Positions 1-7,777 of a stretch of DNA of 34,987 nucleotides are shown one piece after another (the first letter of the stretch is position 1; the number at the start of each line of letters is the position of its first letter). The notes beneath the pieces are model-generated. The model was not told the origin of the DNA and did not search any database. It was given only the letters and a program-made list of their open reading frames with translations. Source of the DNA: Bacteroidota bacterium (GTDB lineage: Bacteria > Bacteroidota > Bacteroidia > NS11-12g > UBA955); the NCBI GenBank assembly GCA_030834125.1, contig JAURFW010000017.1, forward strand, positions 1 through 34,987. The letters are read 5' to 3'. The position numbers were made by a program, and so were the translations under genes.

Positions 1-648
1 CAAGATCCATATAGTTTCAGATGTGTTCCTCAGGTTCATGGGGCTTCTTATACTGCACTTGATCATTGCTTTCAAGTTTGGGAAGTAGAATTAAATTCGG
101 TCACTGACAATCCAAATGTTTTGGAAGAATATAATGCAGTGCTTTCCGGAGGTAATTTTCATGGCCAGCCTCTTGCATTAACTTTAGATTATGCAGCCTT
201 GGCGATAGCTGAATTGGCAAATATTTCTGAACGACGTACCTATTTATTAATTAGTGGTCAGAGGGGATTGCCGCCATACTTAGCAGAAAATGCTGGATTA
301 GATTCTGGATATATGATTGCACAATATTCAGCGGCCTCAATGGTTTCTCAAAATAAACAATTATGTACACCTGCTAGCGCAGACAGCATCATGAGTAGTA
401 ATGGTCAAGAAGACCACGTATCAATGGGAGCAAATGCAGCTACAAAACTTTTAAAAGTATTGAACAATACAAAAAATGTTTTGGCTATTGAGTGGTTATG
501 TGCGGTGCGAAGTTTGAGATTTAGGGGTAATCATACTTCACCTAAGATCAAAGAATTAAAGGAAACCTTTGAAAAGAATGTCGATTTAGATCATCAAAAT
601 ATTCCAATGTCTGAATTGATTTCAAGTAGTGTAGTTTATTTGTTTTGA
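1..648 (+). CDS. hutH: Histidine ammonia-lyase, C-terminal part (cut by window edge)
   Basis: Catalyses deamination of histidine to urocanate, the first step of histidine degradation, in the cytoplasm. The frame is open from base 1, so the gene begins before the window; 215 residues of a usual ~500 are present. Visible family signatures are QDPYSFRCVPQVHGA at the very start, VLSGGNFHGQP around bases 136-170, and SNGQEDHVSMGANA around 397-435, whose Glu-Asp-His segment belongs to the active site in the HAL/PAL family. The Ala-Ser-Gly that forms the MIO cofactor lies upstream and cannot be seen. An internal TTG at 121 is not a start because the homology continues upstream of it. A related aromatic amino acid ammonia-lyase is possible but the QEDHVSMG context favours HAL. 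Confidence 0.9.
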   Translation, partial: QDPYSFRCVPQVHGASYTALDHCFQVWEVELNSVTDNPNVLEEYNAVLSGGNFHGQPLALTLDYAALAIAELANISERRTYLLISGQRGLPPYLAENAGLDSGYMIAQYSAASMVSQNKQLCTPASADSIMSSNGQEDHVSMGANAATKLLKVLNNTKNVLAIEWLCAVRSLRFRGNHTSPKIKELKETFEKNVDLDHQNIPMSELISSSVVYLF

Positions 649-743
649 AAAAGATTCTAAAAAAATAATTAACATAAGTTCTTAATAATTATTCGATCCT
701 TATTTTTGGTTGAATAGCTTATTAAAGTTATTTTTAGGGTAAT

Positions 744-1379
744 TTGAAATCAAGAAATCAAATAGTATTTTTATTTTTTACAATTATTGCGATTCTAAGG
801 GTTAATGCCCAAGATATTTCAAATCCAATAAATAGTTTGAATGAGAAGAAGGAAATTATCTATGGTTTTGATAATCGCCGTACTCACATTCGTGAAGATA
901 ATACGGTTATCTACGGTATTTATTCTGGAATTGGTTTTGGTAAAAAGTTAAGATTAAAAGTAGGATTTAATGCCGCACCATTTGAAAGAGGCATATTCAG
1001 AGATAACAGAGATCTAACAAAAAAAAACCGCTTCTATTTCGCTAGTTTAGGCCAAGAGTATGATTTTTTTCAATACAAAAAATTTGGTATGACGGTATAT
1101 TTACAAGCGGGTATTGGGAAGAACTATTACCGTGAATTTTCACCTCAGGGAGATGTAGTAAATGAAGGTAATAAATTAATTATTCCTATCGAAACAGGGC
1201 TTCATTTTGGTTATTACTTGAATAGTTATTTGCGTCTAAAAACCGGAATTGGATGGCGTTTTGTCAAACCTGAAGAATCTTCTGATTTGAGTGGCTATTA
1301 TTTTAAAGTAGGTCTAGGGTTTAACTTGAGAAAATATCAAGAATTACACTCCTTACCTATACTTGAGTTCATTGAGTGA
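744..1379 (+). CDS. Outer-membrane beta-barrel protein, unknown function
   Basis: A 211-residue protein with an N-terminal signal peptide (hydrophobic residues about 8-20, cleavage after VNA at 22) followed by alternating-residue strands rich in Gly, Tyr and Phe (for example YGIYSGIGFGKKLRLKVGF and YYFKVGLGFNLR), typical of small outer-membrane barrels of Bacteroidota. I do not recognise a specific family. The only start that keeps the signal peptide is TTG at 744; the next in-frame Met is about residue 112. The last 43 bases overlap the 3' end of the convergent carotenoid gene. The role is not predictable from the sequence. Confidence 0.6.
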   Translation: MKSRNQIVFLFFTIIAILRVNAQDISNPINSLNEKKEIIYGFDNRRTHIREDNTVIYGIYSGIGFGKKLRLKVGFNAAPFERGIFRDNRDLTKKNRFYFASLGQEYDFFQYKKFGMTVYLQAGIGKNYYREFSPQGDVVNEGNKLIIPIETGLHFGYYLNSYLRLKTGIGWRFVKPEESSDLSGYYFKVGLGFNLRKYQELHSLPILEFIE

Positions 1380-3382
1380 TTCTTAAAATAAAATTTCGTC
1401 ATTCCCCAAACATGGGGAAAACTGATGCAAGAAAGAAAAATGAAAAATGGACCAACATTAGATTTCCAATTACCAAAAGTGTTACTAAAGAAAAGTATGA
1501 ATATGAGAACAGCGCCAAAAGAAAAAGGCGTTGCTCTTTTAGTTAGTTCCCAGTTCGAGCAATTTAATTTTGCTTTCAAGTGTTTCCAACCATTTAAACT
1601 ATGAACAAAAATAAAATAAATTCCAAATGAATACAGGAGTGGTAATCTACTAGTAACGGCTAATACTGTAAATAATTCGGCTATATACAAATTTCGTAAT
1701 TTTAATAAGAATACTAAAGTTATAAATAGGCATATTTCTAAAATCAAATTAAATCCAAGCACACCCGAAGGAATTTCTATCGCTGAAACGCCGATACTAT
1801 TTATTATTAAATTGAATTCGTTCAAATGAAAAGAGAATAGGGTTACTAATACCCAAATTCCTAATATGAATTGAGTGAATTTATTGGATGTCAAATTCCA
1901 CTCCTCACTGTCGGTTTGCCCGAAATGCCAAGCCGAATATAATATGAAAAAAATAAGTCCTATTGACGGTGAAAGCCACCAAATTGCAAACATTCCGGCT
2001 CCTTTAAATAAATAATTAAAAATAAAAGTTGGGCTTATGGGAGTTTGAATCTTTCTGGTAACTAATAAGTGGTCTAATGCGCCATGCGGAATTCCTACCG
2101 TCAACAATCCAATTAATAGACCAAGTTGAGTTAAAATTCCGAGGCCTAATTTCTCGAAAAAGACAAATAATATCGAAAGTAAAATTGGGATGAATAGATT
2201 TAGTTTATTCTTAATTCTTTTGAAAATATCAAATATCGCGGTTTTAATAAAGATCCCTTTAGGGAGAGCACCAAGAATTTTTATATCTTGATTAAAACTT
2301 GTTTTTTCATCTAAAAACTTTAAAACTAATGAAGTAGATACTTTTTTAAATAATGTAGAAAATATGTTTCTCCCGTTGGTGGGTTCATTTTCAAGTATTT
2401 TGAGAAGTAATCTATCGTAAAATTGAAATCTTCTTGGAGCTTCAAACGGTGGATTGGGTTTGTGATTTTCTTTAATACTTTGTGCAATCGAAAAACTGTG
2501 ATATGCCATTCGTTTGAATGCATAGCCCGTACTAGGTTTTACTAATCCAGCCGCACTGCCCATTAAAATATGATTAGAGTTGATACTTTCGCTTTTGATC
2601 TTCCCAGATGACATTGGGATTTTACCAATCTCGATTTCTTTAATTTTAAAATCTTTGATTCCTATGCGCTCCTGTATGTAATGCAATAAAATTGGATCCG
2701 CTGTCTTTTGCGATAAAATTTTCTTATCGAATCGTGTGAGCTCAACTAATATTTCATTTTTTGAGAAGGGTAATGTATATATAAATTGGCACGAGTTGCT
2801 TTGTTCAACACCAAAGTCCATCATTGTAAAGGTGTTGGGTTCTGAATCCTCAAGCTTAGAATCTAGCTGGATTCGCCAACCAATGAATGATTGCCAAATG
2901 AAAGATTCATTTGATTTTAATTCATGCCATTGAGGAGGTCTAGAATCAAAAATAAATTTTGAAATATAAGTGTCTTCTTTGTTGATAATGCGAATACTCT
3001 CATTTTCGGTTATCTCCAAATGATTAACTTTATTTTGGATAAAAGAAACGGAATAATTTGATAATATTGATTTAGTCTGATTGTAGAGATCTAGACTGTT
3101 GACATAGTAATATTTTTGGTCATTAAGCTTTTCTGGAAGGGATTGGTTTACTTGGATATTTTCCCAATTTACCTTTGATAAGTCAGCAATTCCCAAAGTT
3201 TTATTTTCTTCTGTATCTGCCCAATAGCAAAAAGACTTGTCATTACTATTTTTCTCTTGAGGTTCAAATATTAAGATTGATTTATTCTTTAATAATCCTT
3301 TACGGTGTAGACTGTTTATTAGTAATGAATTAGCGGCTCCTAATCCAATAAAGGCATAATCATATGTTTTAAACTTGCTCAA
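1337..3382 (-). CDS. Fused lycopene beta-cyclase / Brp-Blh beta-carotene 15,15'-dioxygenase
   Basis: One uninterrupted 681-residue frame carries two enzymes. Residues 1 to about 375 look like flavobacterial lycopene cyclase CrtY: a dinucleotide-binding start (YAFIGLGAANSL, 9-20), SFCYWAD (50-56), TMMDFGVEQ (186-194), IPMSSG (255-260), MGSAAGLVKPSTGYAFKRM (274-292) and a C-terminal KFLDEKTSFNQDIKIL segment. Residues about 395-665 form a multi-helix membrane protein of the Brp/Blh family with its histidine motifs: IPHGALDH (H433, H438), AWHFGQTD (H486), FVHSLNGWKH (H594, H601) and FPHVWGM (H657). By family, CrtY cyclises lycopene to beta-carotene and Blh cleaves it into two retinals. The sum matches the usual lengths of the two separate enzymes (about 385 plus 290). 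Start is TTG; no in-frame ATG exists before residue 187. The coupling of the two activities is inference. Confidence 0.87.
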   Translation of the reverse strand: MSKFKTYDYAFIGLGAANSLLINSLHRKGLLKNKSILIFEPQEKNSNDKSFCYWADTEENKTLGIADLSKVNWENIQVNQSLPEKLNDQKYYYVNSLDLYNQTKSILSNYSVSFIQNKVNHLEITENESIRIINKEDTYISKFIFDSRPPQWHELKSNESFIWQSFIGWRIQLDSKLEDSEPNTFTMMDFGVEQSNSCQFIYTLPFSKNEILVELTRFDKKILSQKTADPILLHYIQERIGIKDFKIKEIEIGKIPMSSGKIKSESINSNHILMGSAAGLVKPSTGYAFKRMAYHSFSIAQSIKENHKPNPPFEAPRRFQFYDRLLLKILENEPTNGRNIFSTLFKKVSTSLVLKFLDEKTSFNQDIKILGALPKGIFIKTAIFDIFKRIKNKLNLFIPILLSILFVFFEKLGLGILTQLGLLIGLLTVGIPHGALDHLLVTRKIQTPISPTFIFNYLFKGAGMFAIWWLSPSIGLIFFILYSAWHFGQTDSEEWNLTSNKFTQFILGIWVLVTLFSFHLNEFNLIINSIGVSAIEIPSGVLGFNLILEICLFITLVFLLKLRNLYIAELFTVLAVTSRLPLLYSFGIYFIFVHSLNGWKHLKAKLNCSNWELTKRATPFSFGAVLIFILFFSNTFGNWKSNVGPFFIFLSCISFPHVWGMTKFYFKNHSMNSSIGKECNS

Positions 3383-3435
3383 ATCGCTCCTTGTTATAGC
3401 AATTGACGAGTTGTAAATGTTTGAAATTGAGTAGT

Positions 3436-4029
3436 TTAATTTTTTATTGCTTCTTCAACAACTTGCCAAATCTCATTTTTACCCAATCCAACATTAGATG
3501 AACTTGTAATAAATGGAGGTATTTCTTCCCAAACTTCAAGAAGCTTATCAGCAATAGCTGTTTTACTCGCCTCTATTTCTTCAGTTTTTAATTTATCTGC
3601 TTTTGTTCCAATCAAAATCATAGGAATTTCGTTTGCCCCACAATCGTTAATGAAATCAATATCCATTTCCTGTGGTGGAATTCTTAAATCTACCAAAACA
3701 AACAAACAATATAAATTGGATCTGTTTAGTAAATAATTTCGAATCATAAGTTGGAACTTCTTACGCATTCCTTTACTTACTTTAGCATAACCATAACCAG
3801 GTAAATCGCAAATCTGGACGCGGTCTTCAATATTGTATAGGTTTAGCATCTGGGTTTTGCCTGGTTTAGAACTAGTCCTTGCCAGTTCTTTTCGTTCCGT
3901 AAGCATATTAATAAGGCTGGATTTTCCGACATTACTTCTTCCAATAAAAGCAAACTCTGGTAGTTTTTCGTTTGACATTTCATCAGATTTTTCCCAACTC
4001 CCTAGATATTTAGCTGAATTCACCTTCAT
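3436..4029 (-). CDS. engB: Ribosome-biogenesis GTP-binding protein EngB/YsxC
   Basis: A small TRAFAC-class GTPase needed for assembly of the large ribosomal subunit. All G motifs are visible: G1 GRSNVGKSS, G2 region SSKPGKTQMLNLY, G3 DLPGYGYA, G4 GTKADK and a G5-like TSSSNVGLG near the end. Length (197 residues) is normal. I chose the ATG at 4029 (MKVNSAKYLG) because it aligns with the usual family start; an in-frame ATG at 4041 would add four residues. It lies upstream of the carotenoid fusion on the same strand (53-base gap) and is divergent from ubiE, whose promoter overlaps its 5' end. Confidence 0.95.
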   Translation of the reverse strand: MKVNSAKYLGSWEKSDEMSNEKLPEFAFIGRSNVGKSSLINMLTERKELARTSSKPGKTQMLNLYNIEDRVQICDLPGYGYAKVSKGMRKKFQLMIRNYLLNRSNLYCLFVLVDLRIPPQEMDIDFINDCGANEIPMILIGTKADKLKTEEIEASKTAIADKLLEVWEEIPPFITSSSNVGLGKNEIWQVVEEAIKN

Positions 4030-4040
4030 ATAATATTGCA

Positions 4041-4073
4041 TTTGATGAGGCCCATAGGAATGGCGTATATTTG
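4041..4073 (+). promoter_or_regulatory. Bacteroidota-type promoter of the ubiE operon
   Basis: TTTG at 4041-4044, a 21-base spacer and TATATTTG at 4066-4073 match the published Bacteroidota consensus (-33 TTTG or TTG, about 17-23 bases, -7 TAnnTTTG). It overlaps the first TTG of the ubiE frame (4071), which argues that translation starts farther downstream. Confidence 0.6.
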
Positions 4074-4082
4074 TACTTGATT

Positions 4083-4811
4083 TTGAGCACTACAGTTAAA
4101 CCAAATCCGTCCTCTGACAGTTCAAAGAAACAACAAGTCGAGGAAATGTTCGATAATATATCGGGGAATTACGATTTTTTAAATCATTTTTTATCCCTTG
4201 GTATTGATTATGGCTGGCGCAAGAAAGTTCGTAAAAAATTAGCGGCCACAGGAGCAAAAAAGATATTAGACGTGGCTACCGGTACAGCTGATTTAGCCAT
4301 TGAACTATGTAAAATTCCCGAAGTATCAGTAATTGGAGTTGATATTTCCAGAGGAATGCTCTCTAAAGGAGATCTAAAATTAGAAAAACTAGGTTTAACC
4401 GGTAGAATTAAATTACAACAAGCAGATTCAGAGAATTTACCATTTGAAAATGATACTTTCGACGCAATTACTGTTAGTTTTGGTGTAAGGAATTTTGAAA
4501 ACTTGGGTAAGGGTATGTCCGAAATGAGTCGCGTAATGAAAAAAGGTGGAAGTTTATTTGTGCTCGAGTTTTCTAAACCAACTAACCCAATCTTTGGAGG
4601 GTTGTATTGGTTTTATTTTAAATTTATTTTACCACCATTGGGTAGATTGATTTCAAAAGATGCTTCAGCATATACTTATTTACCTCAGAGTGTTGCTGCT
4701 TTCCCAGAGGGCGATATTTTTGCAGAAATGGCAAAAAATAACGGTTATAAAACTGTAACATATAAAAGGCTTACTTTTGGCGTTTGTACATTATACCATT
4801 GCGTAAAATAA
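4083..4811 (+). CDS. ubiE: Demethylmenaquinone methyltransferase UbiE/MenG
   Basis: SAM-dependent C-methyltransferase of the last step of menaquinone synthesis (and of ubiquinone synthesis where it exists; Bacteroidota use menaquinone, so that role is expected). Signatures: VEEMFDNISGNYDFLNHFLS near the N-terminus, SAM motif ILDVATGTADLAIEL, the acidic loop after VIGVDIS, and FDAITVSFGVRNFEN. Length is about 242 residues, normal for the family. The frame is open from TTG 4071, but that codon lies inside a perfect TAnnTTTG promoter box, so I chose TTG 4083 (MSTTVKPN); TTG 4077 is also possible. First gene of a run with overlapping ends: porT begins inside its last codons. Confidence 0.93.
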   Translation: MSTTVKPNPSSDSSKKQQVEEMFDNISGNYDFLNHFLSLGIDYGWRKKVRKKLAATGAKKILDVATGTADLAIELCKIPEVSVIGVDISRGMLSKGDLKLEKLGLTGRIKLQQADSENLPFENDTFDAITVSFGVRNFENLGKGMSEMSRVMKKGGSLFVLEFSKPTNPIFGGLYWFYFKFILPPLGRLISKDASAYTYLPQSVAAFPEGDIFAEMAKNNGYKTVTYKRLTFGVCTLYHCVK

Positions 4812-5494
4812 TATTCATCATATTGCTTTTTTGCCTATCCTTCCAATCATTGGAAGCTTATCCACGCGACCCAAATAGGCACTTGAGGAAGCGCTGGTTT
4901 TGGGGGATAGCATTTAGCGGTACGCAAGCAATGATGAAATTTCAATTAGACCCTTCATTTTGGTCAAGAACGGATTCACTGTTGAACATTACTCCTTTAG
5001 CTCAAGCGGGTGGAGGATTTGGTGGAACGGTAGCCATGCGAATGGGAAAATATTTTGAATGGAAATCAGGTACTATGCTCATGTTACACAATCGAGATAT
5101 TGAATTTGACTGGGCAACTCAGCCAAACGAGAAACTCACTATTGAATCTATTTCCTTGGATATTCCATTAGACTTAAAATATCGTTCAGATATGCCAAAT
5201 AATACGGATTTCTATGTGTTAGCTGGAGTACGATGGTCTCATGATTTTCAAAGTAATGAAGATCTAGTTATTGGAGATTCAAAACCATTAATTGCATTAA
5301 AAAAGGATACTTACTATTATGAGTTTGGGGCAGGGTTTGAGTTTAGATTAGAATATGTAGATTTTTCTATTGAACTAAAAATGTCCAATGGAATAAATAA
5401 TGGTTTGGTGAGAGTTCCTAATAGCTACTACTCAGGTTCATTAAGTTCGATCCAACCCAGATTATTTCAAATTACTTTAATGGCACAAAATTGA
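4799..5494 (+). CDS. porT: PorT-family outer-membrane protein of the type IX secretion system
   Basis: Predicted beta-barrel of the T9SS, needed in Porphyromonas and Flavobacterium (SprT) for secretion of proteins with C-terminal sorting domains. The product (231 residues) has a signal peptide (MRKIIFIILLFCLSFQSLEA) and then alternating strands ending in PRLFQITLMAQN, typical of barrels. The PorT call rests on overall character plus position directly after ubiE, an arrangement I know as conserved in Bacteroidota. TTG 4799 is chosen because it gives a compact signal peptide; TTG 4784 would add five residues. It overlaps ubiE by 13 bases and tgt by 4. Two T9SS cargo proteins occur later in this window, which fits. 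Confidence 0.78.
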   Translation: MRKIIFIILLFCLSFQSLEAYPRDPNRHLRKRWFWGIAFSGTQAMMKFQLDPSFWSRTDSLLNITPLAQAGGGFGGTVAMRMGKYFEWKSGTMLMLHNRDIEFDWATQPNEKLTIESISLDIPLDLKYRSDMPNNTDFYVLAGVRWSHDFQSNEDLVIGDSKPLIALKKDTYYYEFGAGFEFRLEYVDFSIELKMSNGINNGLVRVPNSYYSGSLSSIQPRLFQITLMAQN

Positions 5495-6609
5495 TTTTTT
5501 CTCTTCAACATAAAGATCCATATACCAAGGCGCGAGCAGGAAAAATTGAAACCGATCATGGTGTAATACAAACACCAATCTTTATGCCTGTAGGTACGGC
5601 TGCAACAGTAAAAGGTGTTCATAGAGAAGACCTTGAAAATGAGGTAGATGCTGATATAATTTTAGGGAATACCTATCATCTTTATTTGCGTCCAGGATTG
5701 GATGTTTTAAAGGAGGCCAGGGGAATTCACGGATTTTCAAAATGGGAAAGACCCTTACTTACTGATTCCGGAGGTTATCAGGTGTATTCGTTAAGTAATA
5801 CAAGGAAAATTAGAGAAGAAGGTGCCACATTTAAGAGTCATATTGATGGATCTAAGCATGTTTTTAGTCCTGAATATGTGATGGATATTCAAAGGATTTT
5901 AGGTGCGGATATTATCATGGCTTTCGATGAATGTACTCCTTATCCCTGCGATAAAAATTATGCGCGTCAAAGTATGCACATGACCCATCGCTGGTTAGAT
6001 CGATGCCTTATACGATATCAAGAAACAGAACCTTTATATGGACATCATCAGGAATTATTTCCTATAGTTCAAGGTAGTGTATATCCTGATTTGAGAAAAG
6101 AAAGTGCAGAATATATTGCTTCTCGAGAGGCCGGCGGATACGCAATTGGTGGTTTAAGCGTTGGAGAACCTCATGAGGATATGTATTCAATGACTGATTT
6201 AGTTTGTTCTATACTGCCCGAGGATAAACCTCGTTATTTAATGGGCGTTGGAACACCGGAAAATATTCTAGAATCAATATCCATGGGAGTAGATATGTTC
6301 GATTGTGTGATGCCTACTAGAAATGGTAGAAATGGAATGCTGTTTACAAGTGAGGGAGTTGTAAATATTAGAAACAAGAAATGGGAACGTGAGTTTACTC
6401 CTATTGATACTTGGCTCACGCCAGAGCATACATTTGCATATGTTCGTCATTTATTTGTAGCCGGAGAAATGTTGGGTCCGATGATTGCCAGTTTACATAA
6501 CTTGAAATTCTATTTATGGTTAGTGCGTGAAGCTAGAAAGCACATCTTAAATAATGAATTTCATATTTGGAAAGAATCCATTTTGAAAACCATCAATCGT
6601 AAGCTCTAA
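5491..6609 (+). CDS. tgt: tRNA-guanine transglycosylase
   Basis: Exchanges guanine-34 of GUN-anticodon tRNAs for preQ1 or queuine, in queuosine synthesis. Seen: TDSGGYQV with D92 (base recognition), FDECTPYPC, VQGSVYPDLR, GGLSVGEP, and FDCVMPTRNGRNG with the nucleophile D271. The 372-residue length is normal. Notable: the zinc site, usually CxCxxC then His, has no cysteines here; residues 305-321 read IDTWLTPEHTFAYVRHL, keeping only H320. I believe Bacteroidota enzymes commonly lack these cysteines but could not check. Start is TTG overlapping the porT stop (TTGA); no in-frame ATG precedes residue 32, so TTG is well supported. The tRNA-His in this window is a natural substrate. Confidence 0.95.
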   Translation: MIFSLQHKDPYTKARAGKIETDHGVIQTPIFMPVGTAATVKGVHREDLENEVDADIILGNTYHLYLRPGLDVLKEARGIHGFSKWERPLLTDSGGYQVYSLSNTRKIREEGATFKSHIDGSKHVFSPEYVMDIQRILGADIIMAFDECTPYPCDKNYARQSMHMTHRWLDRCLIRYQETEPLYGHHQELFPIVQGSVYPDLRKESAEYIASREAGGYAIGGLSVGEPHEDMYSMTDLVCSILPEDKPRYLMGVGTPENILESISMGVDMFDCVMPTRNGRNGMLFTSEGVVNIRNKKWEREFTPIDTWLTPEHTFAYVRHLFVAGEMLGPMIASLHNLKFYLWLVREARKHILNNEFHIWKESILKTINRKL

Positions 6610-7700
6610 TGCCTCGGTTCTTTAATAAACTGGATTACTACATAGCACAGAAGTTTCTTAAAACTTTCTTTGTTACCATTTTCTTGTTTGTTGTTATCAT
6701 TATCATTTTTGACGTTGCCGAAAAGTTAGATGACTTTTTAAAAAGAGATGCTCCAATTGATGAGATTATCTTTGATTATTATGTGAGTTTTATACCCACT
6801 CTACTAAATACATTTAGTTCGGTGTTTATTTTTATTTCGGTTCTATATTTTACTTCTCGACTTGCGTCAAGAACTGAAATAATATCTATGTTGGCAGGTG
6901 GCGTTTCATTGCTTAGAATATTTAGGCCATATATGGTGGTGGGAGCTCTCATAGCATGGGGGAGTTATTTACTAAATGCCTGGGTTATACCTATTGCCGA
7001 TAAATCAAGGTTAAAATTCGAAAATTCTTATTTACGTGATTATTGGTCAGAGTCTAAAAATGCTATTTATCGTCAAATCAAGCCGGGAGTGGTTATGTAT
7101 ATGGAGTATTTCAGTAATCATGATTCCTCTGGTTTAGGGGTTACTCTTGAAGAATACGATGGTGTAAGACTAAAAAGTTCTATTTATGGAAGATTTATTC
7201 GTTGGAATAGAGAAACAAAAAAATGGAGGTTGGAGCAGGTGAATATGAGAGAGTTTGAAAAAGATGGAGCTCAAAAAATTCAAGTCCTAAGTACCTTAGA
7301 TACGTTAATTGGGTTTAATCCGAATAATTTCTTTTTTAGATTAGAAGATGTTCAAAGTTTAGACAATAATGAGTTGAGGCGATTCATTGAAAGCGAGGCT
7401 TTACGCGGTTCACCTAATTTAAAAGGTCTTCAAACCGAGCTTTATCGAAGATATGCATCGCCTTTTTCTACTTTTATTTTAATAGCTATTGGTATTGCCG
7501 TTGCTGGTCGTAAGTCAAGAGGTGGTTTAGGCATAGCACTTGGCGTTGGAATATTTGTAATTTTATTTTTCCTGTTTTTCATGAGATTTTTTATAAGTTA
7601 TGGAGCAACAGGAGTAATGCAACCGCAATTAGCTGTTTGGCTGCCCAATCTATTATTTATTCCAGTTGCCTGGGTGTTTTATTGGAAAGCCCAAAAGTAA
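6609..7700 (+). CDS. LptF/LptG-family permease (YjgP/YjgQ)
   Basis: Inner-membrane subunit of the LptB2FG transporter that extracts lipopolysaccharide and sends it over the periplasmic bridge. The 363-residue product starts with YYIAQKFLKTFFVTIFLFVV (first helix, about 10-35), has two more helices about 60-85 and 100-125, a central periplasmic beta-jellyroll-like region (about 130-260) and a C-terminal helix set from about 285 with RRYASPFSTFILIAIG. This three-plus-three helix architecture is diagnostic. The ATG shares one base with the tgt stop (TAATG), so the gene is translationally coupled as last member of the ubiE-porT-tgt operon. I cannot tell LptF from LptG with certainty; Bacteroidota often name this copy LptG. 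Confidence 0.87.
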   Translation: MPRFFNKLDYYIAQKFLKTFFVTIFLFVVIIIIFDVAEKLDDFLKRDAPIDEIIFDYYVSFIPTLLNTFSSVFIFISVLYFTSRLASRTEIISMLAGGVSLLRIFRPYMVVGALIAWGSYLLNAWVIPIADKSRLKFENSYLRDYWSESKNAIYRQIKPGVVMYMEYFSNHDSSGLGVTLEEYDGVRLKSSIYGRFIRWNRETKKWRLEQVNMREFEKDGAQKIQVLSTLDTLIGFNPNNFFFRLEDVQSLDNNELRRFIESEALRGSPNLKGLQTELYRRYASPFSTFILIAIGIAVAGRKSRGGLGIALGVGIFVILFFLFFMRFFISYGATGVMQPQLAVWLPNLLFIPVAWVFYWKAQK

Positions 7701-7777
7701 AAGATTAATCAAAAAACTAATGTTTTTAGGAGTTTCAATCCAAGGAATTGAATAATTCTCTTATTTGTTTATTATTA

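Noticed and set aside
1337-1379. 43-base tail-to-tail overlap of the barrel gene and the carotenoid gene
   Set aside because: Convergent overlaps of this size are ordinary; both stops fit their proteins, so I see no evidence for a special function.
7712-7727. Hairpin AAAAAC-TAAT-GTTTTT between the lptG-type and dioxygenase genes
   Set aside because: Nearly all A-T pairs and without a following T run; too weak to call a terminator.
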